A DNA stretch of 64,000 bases from Gemmatimonadota bacterium (GCA_022823145.1 JAJDXS010000004.1:186001-250000); one strand, 5' to 3'; numbered from the stretch's first letter, positions 34,386 to 43,868 are shown. The notes: a model not told the origin generated them from the letters alone. A program made the numbers and translations.

Positions 34386-35588
34386 GTGCGCATTCGCTCT
34401 TCAGATCGGGCGCCGTTCAGTCTGGTGCTCGCGTCCTGGATTGTCGCCCTGGGGTTCTCGGCCACGTGCGATGCGTTCGAGCGCGACTACGACGTCTGGG
34501 TCGACACGCTCTCCACCGGGATGGTTCGCGTCTACAACCGGGATCTGATGAGGACCAGGCAGGAACCGGACTTCGTCCTGGTCGAAGAGCTGCGGTTGGG
34601 ACAGGCGCCATTCGGTGATCCTCCAGCAGGTGACAAACGGCCCGGTGCGGTGACTGCACCAGGCCCGGGAGTATTCGGTGACATTGTCGGTCTGGCAGTG
34701 GACGGATCGGGTCGGACCTACGTCGCGGACCGGGCGAGTCAGGAAATCCGGGTGTTCGATTCGGACGGGACCTTCCTCCGACGTTTGGGGCGCGACGGAG
34801 ACGGCCCCGGGAAGTTCCAGGAGCTGGGGGGTGTGGTTTGGCATCGTTCCGGGGCGCTCCTCGCCATGGATGTTGGTGCTCGAAGAATCACCGCCTTCAA
34901 CTCGCTGGGCGAAGTCCTTTCAACTTCCGTGCACAACGGGAGCACGCGGAACATGGCCTCTGTCTGGCGGGCCGAGACGGACACGCTGGGGTTCCTCTAC
35001 GAGCGGGATTGGGATTCTCCCTCGTGGGCCCGGCGTGTGGTAAGGCACCGGGTCCTCACTGACTTCACCCTGGCACCGGTGGACACGATCGACCTGCCGG
35101 AACGAGGGCCGGATTTCGATTCGATCCCCACCAACTGGAGGCCCCTCTGGTCCGTGGACCCGGACGGAAGCGTATGGCACGGCAACACAAACCGGTTCCT
35201 GTTCTTCAAGGTCACGCACCGGAGGGACACGACCCTGGCCGTGGAGCTGCGGCGCCCGACGCCTCTGCTGGAGGGCCGGGAACGAGACAGCCTGGCTGCG
35301 GCGTGGGATCTGCCCTCAAGCTCGCTTCCGCGGTACAAGGCCGTCCTGAGACTCTTGCGGGTCGCCGGGGACGGAAGGGTGTGGGTATGGAATCCATATG
35401 CGCGGCAGAGATGGGGCATGTGGGAGATGTTCGACGAAAGGGGCCACCACCTGGGGCAGGTGGGGATTACCGTGGCGCTGGCGTCAACACCCTCGCCGGT
35501 CTTCGGACATGGCACCATTACCGGGGTCACCCATGACGATTCCGGAGATCAATACGTCGTCCGCCTGCGGGTTCGCGAAGTGGACTGA
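34386..35588 (+). CDS. Six-bladed beta-propeller (NHL-like) exported protein
   Basis: 400 residues from GTG 34386, chosen because AAGGA lies 6 bases upstream and it gives a compact signal (ending near GFSATC). ATG 34320 would overlap the divergent queG start. The blades are typical 6-bladed propeller units: IVGLAVDGSGRTYVADRASQ, EIRVFDSDGTFLRRLGRDGDGPGKF, then LLAMDVGARRITAFNSLG. The GDGPGKF turn is a hallmark of this family in Gemmatimonadota and Bacteroidota. The role is unknown; such proteins are usually surface-exposed or periplasmic sensors or binding proteins. The lipobox match (SATC) is imperfect. Convergent with the coiled-coil gene, 18 bases away. Confidence 0.75.
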   Translation: MRIRSSDRAPFSLVLASWIVALGFSATCDAFERDYDVWVDTLSTGMVRVYNRDLMRTRQEPDFVLVEELRLGQAPFGDPPAGDKRPGAVTAPGPGVFGDIVGLAVDGSGRTYVADRASQEIRVFDSDGTFLRRLGRDGDGPGKFQELGGVVWHRSGALLAMDVGARRITAFNSLGEVLSTSVHNGSTRNMASVWRAETDTLGFLYERDWDSPSWARRVVRHRVLTDFTLAPVDTIDLPERGPDFDSIPTNWRPLWSVDPDGSVWHGNTNRFLFFKVTHRRDTTLAVELRRPTPLLEGRERDSLAAAWDLPSSSLPRYKAVLRLLRVAGDGRVWVWNPYARQRWGMWEMFDERGHHLGQVGITVALASTPSPVFGHGTITGVTHDDSGDQYVVRLRVREVD

Positions 35589-35606
35589 AGGTCCGAGGGC
35601 CCGGGA

Positions 35607-36098
35607 TCAGTTGGCCAGCAGCTTTTTCAGGTCGTCGATCCGGCTTGCCGTGACATCCTTGAGGTCATCGATCCGGCCGGCTGTCACGTCTCTGACATCT
35701 GCGACGCGCGCCGACATGACTTCCTTCACGTCGTCGAAGCGCTTCCCCATGTCATCGAAGCGTGTTCCCACGTCATCGAAGCGCTTCCCGACGTCATCGA
35801 AGCGGTATCCGATCCGCCGTTCGACGTCCCGAATGTTCTGCCCGATGGCGGCGTGTGCTTCCCGGCTCTCATCGCGCACCAGCCCGATTTCGGAGCGCAT
35901 CTCACCGCGCACCAGTCCGATTTCGGAGCGCATCTCACCGCGCACTTGCCTGATCTCGTCCCGCACTTCACCGAAGCGCCGGTCCATGGAGCGCTGAATG
36001 TCGTCGAATCGCTTGCTCATCCATACGCTGATCGCGGTCAAGCCGCCGGTCAGCACCACCATCTCGGCGGCGAATCCGATCCACTCGGTCGTAGGCAC
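35607..36098 (-). CDS. Small membrane-anchored coiled-coil protein built from short repeats
   Basis: 163 residues from GTG 36098, with AGGAG 8 bases upstream; the longer open frame to 36329 lacks such a site. One membrane segment (about 5-27, IGFAAEMVVLTGGLTAISVW) is followed entirely by coiled coil. The sequence is modular: an 11-residue unit (GEMRSEIGLVR twice, GEVRDEIRQVR once) and a 7-residue unit (RFDDVGK four times, with small changes). It ends with two copies of an xDVTAxRIDDLK unit. No family is recognised with confidence; short membrane-anchored coiled-coil proteins of this look are widespread. It may form a rod or oligomer at the membrane. Confidence 0.75.
   Translation of the reverse strand: MPTTEWIGFAAEMVVLTGGLTAISVWMSKRFDDIQRSMDRRFGEVRDEIRQVRGEMRSEIGLVRGEMRSEIGLVRDESREAHAAIGQNIRDVERRIGYRFDDVGKRFDDVGTRFDDMGKRFDDVKEVMSARVADVRDVTAGRIDDLKDVTASRIDDLKKLLAN
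35731..35812 (-). repeat. 21-base in-frame repeats (heptad coding)
   Basis: TCATCGAAG recurs every 21 bases (35752, 35773, 35794; TCGTCGAAG at 35731). Each unit encodes RFDD[VM]G[KT], one coiled-coil heptad. Confidence 0.9.
35874..35972 (-). repeat. 33-base in-frame repeats (hendecad coding)
   Basis: Units 35874-35906 and 35907-35939 differ at one base; 35940-35972 is a diverged third copy. Each encodes 11 residues, an unbroken three-turn coiled-coil unit. Near identity of the first two at DNA level points to recent duplication. Confidence 0.9.
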
Positions 36099-36328
36099 GC
36101 CCGCTACTCCTCTCTCCAACCGATTGTTATCATTTGTAATCTCCGACACCCCTCGCTGGCAAGGGCGGGAAGGAAGATCGCATCCAGGCCGAACGAAGCC
36201 CATGGCTCGATGGGACAGATTGATGTTCGGATGGGCGAGTCCCGCGAAAGCGGGCGCCACGAGGGCGTGAGTGCTATCCTTCCGCTGCCGGCCACGCCCC
36301 CACGACACGTCCAATACCACCTCCTGCA

Positions 36329-37453
36329 ATGAACCTCGACCGGATCCGCGACGAGTTCCCGATCCTCGCGCGCCGCAACTATCTCAATTCGTGTTCGCTG
36401 GGAGCACTCTCGAAGCGGTCGGAGGACCGACTCGGGGACTTCGTTGCCAAGTGGCATGATTTCGGGGCCTCGGCCTGGTACGAACACTGGTGGAGCGCGC
36501 TGGGCGAACTGCGCGGCCGCATGGAGGCGCTGTTCGGTGCGCCATCCGGGACCTTCGCGCTCATGCCCTCGACTTCCGCGTGCCTGGCGGCGGTTTCGTC
36601 CAGCCTGGACTGGGGCAAGCGCAACCGCATCGTCACGACCGAGTTGGACTTCCCCACGCTGCTGTACCAGTGGAAGGTACGGCCCGATGCCGAGATGGTC
36701 GTGCTGAGGAGCGCCGACGGCATCCACATCGACCCGCAGCAGTTCGCGGAAGCGGTTAACGAACGGACGCTGGCGGTCGCGACCAGCCACGTCTTCTTCA
36801 CGACCGGGGCGATCCAGGATCTGGAGGCCATCGCCGACATCGCGCGGGGCGCTGGCGCTTACAGCCTGATCGACGGCTACCAGGGAGGCGGTCAGGTGCC
36901 GATCGACCTTCCCGCGGCAGGAGTCGACTTCTATACCTCGGGGCCGCTCAAGTGGCTTTGCGGAGGGCCCGGCCTGGCCTATCTCTACGTCCGCGACGCG
37001 CTCATTCCACAACTCGAACCCACCATAACCAGCTGGTTCGCCACCGAGGATCAGTTCCAGTTCAATCCCGGTGATTTCCGCTACCACCAGGACGCGCGGC
37101 GCTTCGAACTGGGCACTCCCGCGCTCGCCACCGTGCACACCGCGCTGGGCGGACAGGAGATCGTAGAGGAAGTCGGGATGGCGGCGATTCGCGCGCAGAA
37201 CGTGGCTCTCACGGAGCGGCTGGTGGAGGGGTGTAGCGCCGCGGGGTTTTCGCTTCGTGTGAGCGACCGGCAGGAGACGCGCTCGGCGATCGTGTTGGTG
37301 CGGCACCGGAAGCCCGGCGATGCGGTTGCGCATCTCGCCGGGCGCGGGATCATCGTCGACAACCGCCCCGGGGTGGTGCGCGCAAGTCCGCACTTCTACA
37401 ATACCCTGGATGAGGTCGACGAGTTCGTCGAGGTGCTGAAAGGGACGGTGTAG
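36329..37453 (+). CDS. Class V PLP-dependent aminotransferase-fold enzyme
   Basis: 374 residues, no signal peptide, cytoplasmic. The PLP lysine lies in YTSGPLKWLCGGPGLAYLYV, a kynureninase/cysteine-desulfurase-like motif. Earlier segments NSCSLGALSKR and LIDGYQGGGQVPIDLP (the PLP-binding Asp) fit aminotransferase class V. No Cys-rich desulfurase loop is seen before the C-terminal domain, and the residues are closer to kynureninase-like or selenocysteine-lyase-like proteins than to SufS. The exact substrate cannot be named. It is followed 157 bases later by an M14 peptidase in the same direction, with a likely separate promoter between. Confidence 0.8.
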   Translation: MNLDRIRDEFPILARRNYLNSCSLGALSKRSEDRLGDFVAKWHDFGASAWYEHWWSALGELRGRMEALFGAPSGTFALMPSTSACLAAVSSSLDWGKRNRIVTTELDFPTLLYQWKVRPDAEMVVLRSADGIHIDPQQFAEAVNERTLAVATSHVFFTTGAIQDLEAIADIARGAGAYSLIDGYQGGGQVPIDLPAAGVDFYTSGPLKWLCGGPGLAYLYVRDALIPQLEPTITSWFATEDQFQFNPGDFRYHQDARRFELGTPALATVHTALGGQEIVEEVGMAAIRAQNVALTERLVEGCSAAGFSLRVSDRQETRSAIVLVRHRKPGDAVAHLAGRGIIVDNRPGVVRASPHFYNTLDEVDEFVEVLKGTV

Positions 37454-37610
37454 CGCGGGTGGTCAGCCGGGCAGAATCAGCCCCATTCGGAGAAGCTCGG
37501 GCGCCGACCGGCGATACAGTTCGGGATCTCACCGGCCGGGTGCACCCTCGCGTGGATCGTGCAATAGTAAAGCCACCGTTCGTCCCATCCTCCGACCGGA
37601 AGAGGTCCCC

Positions 37611-40217
37611 GTGCTATCTGCGCTCGCACTCGCCACAGTCATCCAGGTGTCCCCCCAGGTGCGGGAACTCGCGCCGGGCACCCGCTACGACCCCGACATT
37701 CCCACGCTGGAGGAGGTGGCGGGTCATGACTTCGGGGAGGTCATCACTCCGCCCGACGATGTGATCCGGTACATCGAGGCGCTGGCCGCCGCCGCGCCGG
37801 AGCGCACCCGCCTCATCCGGTACGCGGAGAGCTGGGAGGGCCGCCCACTCGTCGTCCTCGTCATCGGTTCGCCGGAGCGCATGGCGAGGCTGGACGACGT
37901 CAAGGCGGATCTCGCGCGTCTCGCCGACCCGCGCGGGTTGTCCGACGACGAGGCGGAGGCGCTGCTGAGCGACCTCCCCGTCGTAACCGCGCTCATGCAC
38001 TCGATCCACGGCAACGAGATCAGTCCAGCCGGCGCGGCCATGGCGGAGGCCTATCATCTGCTCGCGGCGACCGGCGACGCGGACGTCGACCTGATCCTGT
38101 CGGAGTCGCTGGTCCTCATCGACCCCCTCGAGAACCCCGACGGACGTAACCGCTTCGTGTACCAGAACCAGGTCGCGCAGGCCCGTTGGCCGAACGAGGA
38201 GGCGATGTCGGCGGAACACGACGAACCGTGGCCGGGCGGACGGGGCAACCACTACCTGTTCGACCTGAACCGGGACCTGTTCATTCAGAGCCAGCCCGAG
38301 ACACGGGGGAAGGTGGACGTGCTCCTCGAGTTCCGGCCGCAGATCGTCGCGGACCTGCACGAGATGGGTGGGGACGCGACCTACTTCTTTCCGCCTACCG
38401 CACCGCCCTCCAACCCCTGGTACGGGGAGCGGCAGATCGCGCTGATGGACGTATTCGGGTCGGCGATCGCGGCGCGCTTCGACGAACGCGGCTTCGCGTA
38501 CTTCAACCGCGAGGTCTACGACCTCTTCTATCCCGGCTACGTCGACATGTGGCCAATGGGGTATGGCGCACTCGGCATGACCTACGAGCAGGCGAGTGCG
38601 CGCGCGCTGAGGCTGCAGCAGTCGGACGGCGACCTGCTCACCTACGGCGACGGCGTGCTGCACCATTTCACGGCGGCGATCGAGACAGCGGTGACCGCCG
38701 CCCGGAACCGCGAGAGGATCCTCCGCGATTACCTCGCCTTCCAGCGTGACGGCGTGGCCGCGGGGCAAAGCGGCCCGGCGGAGATCGTGCTCCACTCGGC
38801 GCACGACCCGGGCATGGCGGAGCGTCTCGCCATGATGCTGGTGGAAAACGGCGTCGAGGTGTACCGCGCCTCGGGTCCTGTGACGGCCGACGGCCGCACC
38901 CTGTCCGCCGGCTCGAGCTTCATCGTGCCGCTGGACCAGCCCAGGCACGCGTTCATCCACAATCTGCTCGACGCCAACGTGCCCATGGCGGAGGACTTCG
39001 TGCGACGGCAGATCGAGCGCCGTGCGAACCGCCAGTCGGACGAAATCTACGATCTGACGGCCTGGAGCCAGTCGCTGCTCTGGGACGTGGAGGCGATCGA
39101 GACCGACGCGACCGGGGCACGCGGTCAACCGGTGACCGGCGTGGCTACTCTGGAGGCGCCGCCGGCGCTGCCCGAGGCCCTCGTCGGCTACCTCATCCCC
39201 TGGGGCACGAATGCGGCCGCGGCGGTTGTCGAGGCGCTGCGGGAGGGCATCCGCGTCCGGGCCGCGGGCGCGGAGTTCACGCTGGACGGTCGACGGTACG
39301 GGACCGGTACGGCGATCGTGCGCGCAGCCGAGAACGGGCCGGACCTGCGGCAGCGTCTGGCGGAGATCGCGGCTCGGCACAGGGCCGAGGTCGTGGCGAT
39401 CGATGACGCCTACGTGCGCGAGGGAATGTCGCTGGGTAGCGGACGGGTGAGGGGGCTGCGCGAGCCCCGGGTGATCCTCGTCTACGACGCCCCGGGTCAG
39501 AGCTATTCCGTGGGCTGGGCTCGTTACGTCCTCGAGCGGCGCTACGGGCAGCGCACGACGGCTGTGCGTGCATCGAGCCTGGGTCGCGCGCGCCTGGACG
39601 ACTACGACGTGGTCGTCTTTCCGAGTGGCAACTACGGCAGCGCGGTCGGGGACGGGCTCCTGGATCGTCTGCGGACCTGGATGCGGGACGGTGGCACCGT
39701 GATCACGATGGCCGAGTCGTCGCGCTGGGCCTCGCGGGCAGGGCTCCTCGCCACCGAGTCGGAGCGCCGCGGTGGGCGGGCCGAAGGCGATGATCCGCCC
39801 GATCCCGGCACCCCGGACCAGCCCATCGAGTACCTGGACGCGATCTCTCCCGAGGATGAGTCGCCGGAGGGTGTGCCGGGTGCCATCCTGCGCACCGTGC
39901 TCGACACCGAGCACTGGCTCTCGGCGGGCACCGACGGCGAGATCGGCGTTCTGGTCGAAGGCTCACGCGTATTCCGCCCGATCACCCTCGACGACGGTAC
40001 CAACGTCGGCCGCTACGCCGACCTCGAGAATCTCGTTCTCGGCGGGATCGTGTGGGAGGAGTCGCGGCCTCAGCTGGCCAACAAGGCCTTTCTGATCCAC
40101 CAGCCCGTTGGCCGCGGCCAGCTGGTGGCGTTCGCTGAGGACCCCAACTACCGGGCGTACGCCGAGGCGACGCAACTGCTGTTTATGAACGCGGTCCTGC
40201 TCGGACCGGGGCGGTAG
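37611..40217 (+). CDS. Second M14-family metallocarboxypeptidase, large form
   Basis: 868 residues from GTG 37611 with GAAGAGG upstream. The N-terminal hydrophobic stretch (about 1-16) is short for a signal peptide. Zinc ligands: H133 and E136 in SIHGNEISPAG, and H250 in IVADLHEMGG; PLENPDGRNRF is the Asn-Arg substrate motif. The C-terminal part (about 620-860) has an amidotransferase-like fold (VILVYDAPGQSYSVG, DDYDVVVFPSGNYG, MRDGGTVITMAES), the same add-on as in the M14 protein at 18896. It probably acts on peptide C termini outside the cytoplasm. It shares little sequence with the other M14 beyond motifs, so these are separate subfamilies. It ends 30 bases before a terminator hairpin. Confidence 0.87.
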   Translation: MLSALALATVIQVSPQVRELAPGTRYDPDIPTLEEVAGHDFGEVITPPDDVIRYIEALAAAAPERTRLIRYAESWEGRPLVVLVIGSPERMARLDDVKADLARLADPRGLSDDEAEALLSDLPVVTALMHSIHGNEISPAGAAMAEAYHLLAATGDADVDLILSESLVLIDPLENPDGRNRFVYQNQVAQARWPNEEAMSAEHDEPWPGGRGNHYLFDLNRDLFIQSQPETRGKVDVLLEFRPQIVADLHEMGGDATYFFPPTAPPSNPWYGERQIALMDVFGSAIAARFDERGFAYFNREVYDLFYPGYVDMWPMGYGALGMTYEQASARALRLQQSDGDLLTYGDGVLHHFTAAIETAVTAARNRERILRDYLAFQRDGVAAGQSGPAEIVLHSAHDPGMAERLAMMLVENGVEVYRASGPVTADGRTLSAGSSFIVPLDQPRHAFIHNLLDANVPMAEDFVRRQIERRANRQSDEIYDLTAWSQSLLWDVEAIETDATGARGQPVTGVATLEAPPALPEALVGYLIPWGTNAAAAVVEALREGIRVRAAGAEFTLDGRRYGTGTAIVRAAENGPDLRQRLAEIAARHRAEVVAIDDAYVREGMSLGSGRVRGLREPRVILVYDAPGQSYSVGWARYVLERRYGQRTTAVRASSLGRARLDDYDVVVFPSGNYGSAVGDGLLDRLRTWMRDGGTVITMAESSRWASRAGLLATESERRGGRAEGDDPPDPGTPDQPIEYLDAISPEDESPEGVPGAILRTVLDTEHWLSAGTDGEIGVLVEGSRVFRPITLDDGTNVGRYADLENLVLGGIVWEESRPQLANKAFLIHQPVGRGQLVAFAEDPNYRAYAEATQLLFMNAVLLGPGR

Positions 40218-40247
40218 AAGAAGAGACCGAGCGACCGGGCGGAGAGG

Positions 40248-40291
40248 GGATCCGTCCGCCACTTCAGGACAAGAGTGGGCGGACGGATTCC
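40248..40291. terminator. Bidirectional hairpin between convergent M14 and LVIVD-fusion genes
   Basis: GGATCCGTCCGCCAC (40248-40262) pairs with GTGGGCGGACGGATTCC (40275-40291) with two single-base bulges across a 12-base loop. No T-run, but position and stem strength fit a shared terminator. Confidence 0.65.
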
Positions 40292-40312
40292 GGAACGGGC
40301 GGTGCAATGCCC

Positions 40313-42772
40313 TCAGCTCACAGGCCGGACCCTCTTCTTCAGGATGAACAGTCCCTCCTGCATGCTGGTCACGATCACCGTACCGCTCGGGAAGAACGGG
40401 TAGTTGCTCCACGCGCCGCCGAACCCGGGCCCTTCCTTGTAGGGCGCCGTGTCGAAATACCCGACCTCGCGCGGGTTCTCCGGATCGGAGACGTCGAGAA
40501 CGTGCAGGCCGTAGAGGTAGTTGGCCTGGTACATCAGGTCGTCGCGGATGTAGAGGTTGTGGGCGCTCGCGGGCATCGAGCCCATGAATTCCCTGACCAG
40601 CACGGGGTCCTCGAGGTCGCTGACGTCCCAGATCAGGGTGCGGGTGGTCTCGACGTTTCCGGCGATGACATCCGACTCGTCGTCCTGGTAGAAGTAGCGG
40701 TGGTCTTCGGTGAGCCAGCCCTGATGGATATACGCCGGGTTGGGCGAGGACGGGGCCGCGACGACGACCGGATTGTCCTTGTCTGTGACGTCCTGGATCT
40801 GGAAGGTGCGGCCGTTCGAATTGAAGCACAGTTCCCGCCCCTGGTAGTCCTCGTCGGGGCCCTGGTAGATGACGCACTGGGTGTCGTGGGTGCCGCCGGT
40901 GGGGGCGCAGCCGACGAACTCGGGGTTCTTGGGATCGTCGATGTCGATCATGTGGAGGCCGCCGCCGCAGGTGTCGCCTGCGCCTCCGCCCCCGATGGTG
41001 TACGCGATCCCGGTCTCCTCGTTGATCGCGATGTTGTGCGAGCTGCCGATGCGGGTGTAATGGAAGTCAGGCTCGAAGAGCGCGGGCATCTCGTCGACGG
41101 AGATGTCGCGGAGGCGGGTGAGATCGAAGACCTGCATGCCGTGCTCGCCCGCGCCGTCGGCGACGACAAAGGCGTGGTCCTTGTACGTCTTGATGTCGCG
41201 CCAGAGCTGGGACGGCGGCGTGCCCCACGGCTTGGGCAGGTCGCCGACCAGCATGGGGTTGGTGGGATCGGTGATGTCGACGAACGATGTGCCGTCGTTG
41301 CGGCCGACCAGCGCGTATTCGCGCCCGGTCATGGGGTCGGTCCAGCCCCAGTTGTCGTTGGCGCGCACGCCGCGGGCACGCTCCTCGGCCCGCAGGAGCG
41401 AGGGCGGTACATATGCCAGCAGCTCGACCTCGTCGCAATCGAAGGGGCCTACCTTCCCCTCGAGGCAGCGGCGTTCCTCGCCCACAAGGGCTGCGAGCAT
41501 GTCGGGTGCGCTCACCAGCATCTCGCCGTCCCCCCAGCCGCCGTTACCGCGTTCGAAGACGTGGACCGAGCCGGCCTGGTGGTGCATCCCTGGCGCGCCG
41601 ACCGCCACCACACCCGCGCCGGCGACGATCAGGCCGCCGAACCGGTCGCTCTCGACCGTCTCCTCCTCGGGAAGCTGGATGCGGCGCGCCTCGGCGGGCA
41701 GCGATCCGTCTGCCGCGGCCTCGAATACGAAGGCCGAGCCGAGTTCGTAGCCGCGCGTGGTGGGGGCGCCCACCCAGACGTCGTCGCCGGCGAAGGCCAC
41801 GGCCTCGCCGAAGCGGTCACCGCTCTCGCCGCCCGAGAAGGTGAGCCGTCCCTCGCCGGGGACCCACCGGGCGAGGTCGGCGCTCCATGACTGCGTGTAG
41901 ACGGCGCCGCGGCTGTCGTCCGTTCCCGGCGCCCCGATCAGGACCCCATCCCCCGCAGCCGCCAGGGCCGACCCGAAGTTGGCATTCGATTCGGCGGCCG
42001 ATTCGAGGACGCCGCCCTGCTCCCAACCCCCGTCGACCATGCGGTAATGATAGACGCGGCCAGCTCGTTCGCCGTCGTCGCCGCCCGCGTTCCACTGGGG
42101 AGCGCCGATCAGGGCGCCGTGGGGGGTGAACAGGACCGCGGCGCCGAAACGGTCTCCTTCTTCCCCGTCCGCGGGTTGAAGCTGCCCGCGCCGGGTCCAC
42201 TGCCCGTCGGCGCTGCGCTGGTAGGTGTAGACGGCCCCCTGTGGCTCGGCCTCTTGATCGCCGCCGCGGCGGCGGGGGGCGGGAGCGGCTCCGGGCGCGC
42301 CCACGAACAGCCAATCCTCGTGCGCAGCGATGGTCACGCCGAAGTCGTTGCCGCAGTAGCCGTCGTAGCGGCACGATGGGGATGCGCCGGCGATGTCGTC
42401 TCCCTCGATCGTGCCGGTGACCGCCCACGGGCCGCCGTCCGTGCGCTCGAAGACGTGGATCGGACCGCCGCGTTGGCCGACGAAGAGGGTGTTGCCCGTC
42501 CTGGCGAGCATGGTGCCGAATCCGTCGGCGCGCTCGGAATCGGGCGCGCGGAGCACAGTGGACTCGCGCCACCCGCCGCCAGCATTCGCGTAGATGTACA
42601 CGGATCCGGGGCGGAAGCTGGTCGTGGGCTCGGCGATGAGGAGTTCGTTGCCGTCGATGATCACGGAATTGCCGAAGGAGCCGGACTGGGCGGCGAGCGG
42701 CGGAGCGGCCCACACGAGGGCGGCGAGGGCGGTGAGGGCGGCGAGAGAGGCGATGGTCGGCTTGCGAATCAT
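40313..42772 (-). CDS. FG-GAP plus LVIVD fusion protein (choice-of-anchor B type)
   Basis: 819 residues from ATG 42772; signal ends near PPLAAQSG. The first half (about 30-410) has six FG-GAP-like repeats, each with an FGxxxA...VGAPG pattern (FGVTIAAHEDWLFVGAPG, FGAAVLFTPHGALIGAPQ, FGSALAAAGDGVLIGAPG). The second half (about 440-815) is an LVIVD-type propeller: FVDITDPTNPMLVGD, LHMIDIDDPKNPEFVG, FQIQDVTDKDNPVVV, LHVLDVSDPENPREVG. This pairing matches proteins annotated as choice-of-anchor B. Eight cysteines are present in the mature part, as in the two LVIVD lipoproteins, though at different places. Probably a cell-surface protein; function unknown. It lies 70 bases downstream of an alpha/beta hydrolase gene. 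Confidence 0.8.
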   Translation of the reverse strand: MIRKPTIASLAALTALAALVWAAPPLAAQSGSFGNSVIIDGNELLIAEPTTSFRPGSVYIYANAGGGWRESTVLRAPDSERADGFGTMLARTGNTLFVGQRGGPIHVFERTDGGPWAVTGTIEGDDIAGASPSCRYDGYCGNDFGVTIAAHEDWLFVGAPGAAPAPRRRGGDQEAEPQGAVYTYQRSADGQWTRRGQLQPADGEEGDRFGAAVLFTPHGALIGAPQWNAGGDDGERAGRVYHYRMVDGGWEQGGVLESAAESNANFGSALAAAGDGVLIGAPGTDDSRGAVYTQSWSADLARWVPGEGRLTFSGGESGDRFGEAVAFAGDDVWVGAPTTRGYELGSAFVFEAAADGSLPAEARRIQLPEEETVESDRFGGLIVAGAGVVAVGAPGMHHQAGSVHVFERGNGGWGDGEMLVSAPDMLAALVGEERRCLEGKVGPFDCDEVELLAYVPPSLLRAEERARGVRANDNWGWTDPMTGREYALVGRNDGTSFVDITDPTNPMLVGDLPKPWGTPPSQLWRDIKTYKDHAFVVADGAGEHGMQVFDLTRLRDISVDEMPALFEPDFHYTRIGSSHNIAINEETGIAYTIGGGGAGDTCGGGLHMIDIDDPKNPEFVGCAPTGGTHDTQCVIYQGPDEDYQGRELCFNSNGRTFQIQDVTDKDNPVVVAAPSSPNPAYIHQGWLTEDHRYFYQDDESDVIAGNVETTRTLIWDVSDLEDPVLVREFMGSMPASAHNLYIRDDLMYQANYLYGLHVLDVSDPENPREVGYFDTAPYKEGPGFGGAWSNYPFFPSGTVIVTSMQEGLFILKKRVRPVS

Positions 42773-42842
42773 GGTGTGTTTCCGGTGTTGCGCATGAGCG
42801 GGGTTGCGTGCCTGTCGGTGTGTTGAGGTCGGCGGGAGTATG

Positions 42843-43820
42843 TCAGCGTGCGAGGATTTCGGCGGCGCGCGGGGCCATGAGCGCATTGCTGTGGCCGGCG
42901 CCGGGGACGGTGTCGAGGGCCCAGCCGAAGGGGACGCCGAGTGACTCGGCTGCCGACCGGGCGGTGGCATGGAATGTATGGCCGCGGGTGAAGCGGTGCG
43001 GCCCCTGCAGCATCGCCTCGGGAGTCCTGCGCAGGTTGCCGGCGGTGGTCACGGTGTCGGCGTCGCCCAGCAGGACCGTGACGGGGAGCTGCAGGAGCCC
43101 GGCGAGCCCGGCGACCTCGAAACCCGAGCCGCCCAGGCCGTAGGGCCATGCCGTGTCGTCGTCGGGCAGGGTGTACCATCCGGCGTTGGCAGCGACGGCC
43201 CGTTCCACCGGCGCGTTCGGACGGGTCATCAGGAGGCGGTGCACGAACTGGCTGCCGGCGGAGTGGCCGAAGATGCGGAAGGTCGTGCGGGAGCTGCCGA
43301 TGGCGGCGCGGACGGCGTCGAAGAGGTGCTCGACGGCAGTGAAGCTCCAGGCGGACTCGGGATTGTGGGTGGCGTTGGCTGCCGCGCCCGAGCCGGCGTT
43401 GGCGTCGAGCGCGTCGGAGTCAGAGTCCGAAAACACGTTGCCCAGGTTGTACCACTGGCTGCCTGGGTAGTTGTCGGCGTCGAACTCGGGCACGACGAGC
43501 AGGAACCCGTGGGCGATGGCGTGCTCCTCCCAGTCGTCGAAGTACCGCTGGCCGGTCCTGGACGCGCCGTGCATCACGAAGACGATGGGTGTCTCGGGGG
43601 TGTAGCCGTCGGGGAGGTGGTACCGCACGGTGATCGGGCGGTCGGCATTGCCGCGGGCGTCGTGGAATGTGAACCGGCCGGACCCGGATTGGAGAGTGGG
43701 GACGCCAGGCGCGGCCTCGGTGGGCGGGTTCGCGTCGCGACCATCTCTCTCACCGCACCCGCCGCAGGCCACCGCCAGGATCAGCACTGCCGGCAGTGCA
43801 CGGTCTCGTCGCTCTTTCAT
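42843..43820 (-). CDS. Exported alpha/beta hydrolase, PHB-depolymerase/esterase-like
   Basis: 325 residues from ATG 43820 with GGGAGG upstream. The signal runs into a lipobox-like AVAC (C19). The oxyanion region VFVMHGASRTG (about 80-90) precedes the nucleophile elbow FGHSAGSQ (S187), and the catalytic His lies in GAGHSNAL near the end. The overall form (about 290 mature residues, esterase D/PhaZ-like fold) fits hydrolysis of short esters or polyester oligomers, or a peptidase-like alpha/beta hydrolase. It lies between a TolB-amidohydrolase gene (48 bases upstream) and the FG-GAP/LVIVD gene, all on the same strand, so a three-gene transcript is likely. Confidence 0.82.
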   Translation of the reverse strand: MKERRDRALPAVLILAVACGGCGERDGRDANPPTEAAPGVPTLQSGSGRFTFHDARGNADRPITVRYHLPDGYTPETPIVFVMHGASRTGQRYFDDWEEHAIAHGFLLVVPEFDADNYPGSQWYNLGNVFSDSDSDALDANAGSGAAANATHNPESAWSFTAVEHLFDAVRAAIGSSRTTFRIFGHSAGSQFVHRLLMTRPNAPVERAVAANAGWYTLPDDDTAWPYGLGGSGFEVAGLAGLLQLPVTVLLGDADTVTTAGNLRRTPEAMLQGPHRFTRGHTFHATARSAAESLGVPFGWALDTVPGAGHSNALMAPRAAEILAR

Positions 43821-43868
43821 CCACAGCCTCCCAAGGCAGGGCATTCGTTTCAGCGCTCGCGTGGGGTG

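Noticed and set aside
35731..35972. CRISPR-like repeat array
   Set aside because: The 21- and 33-base repeats are in frame, lack unique spacers and encode coiled-coil units.
36241..36254. CCCGC-GAAA-GCGGG hairpin as a terminator or REP element
   Set aside because: Single copy in the window, no T-run, and it lies upstream of the coiled-coil gene, not between gene ends.
37614..39914. 766-codon minus-strand open frame opposite the second M14 gene
   Set aside because: Shadow frame of a high-GC gene; no start context or motif.
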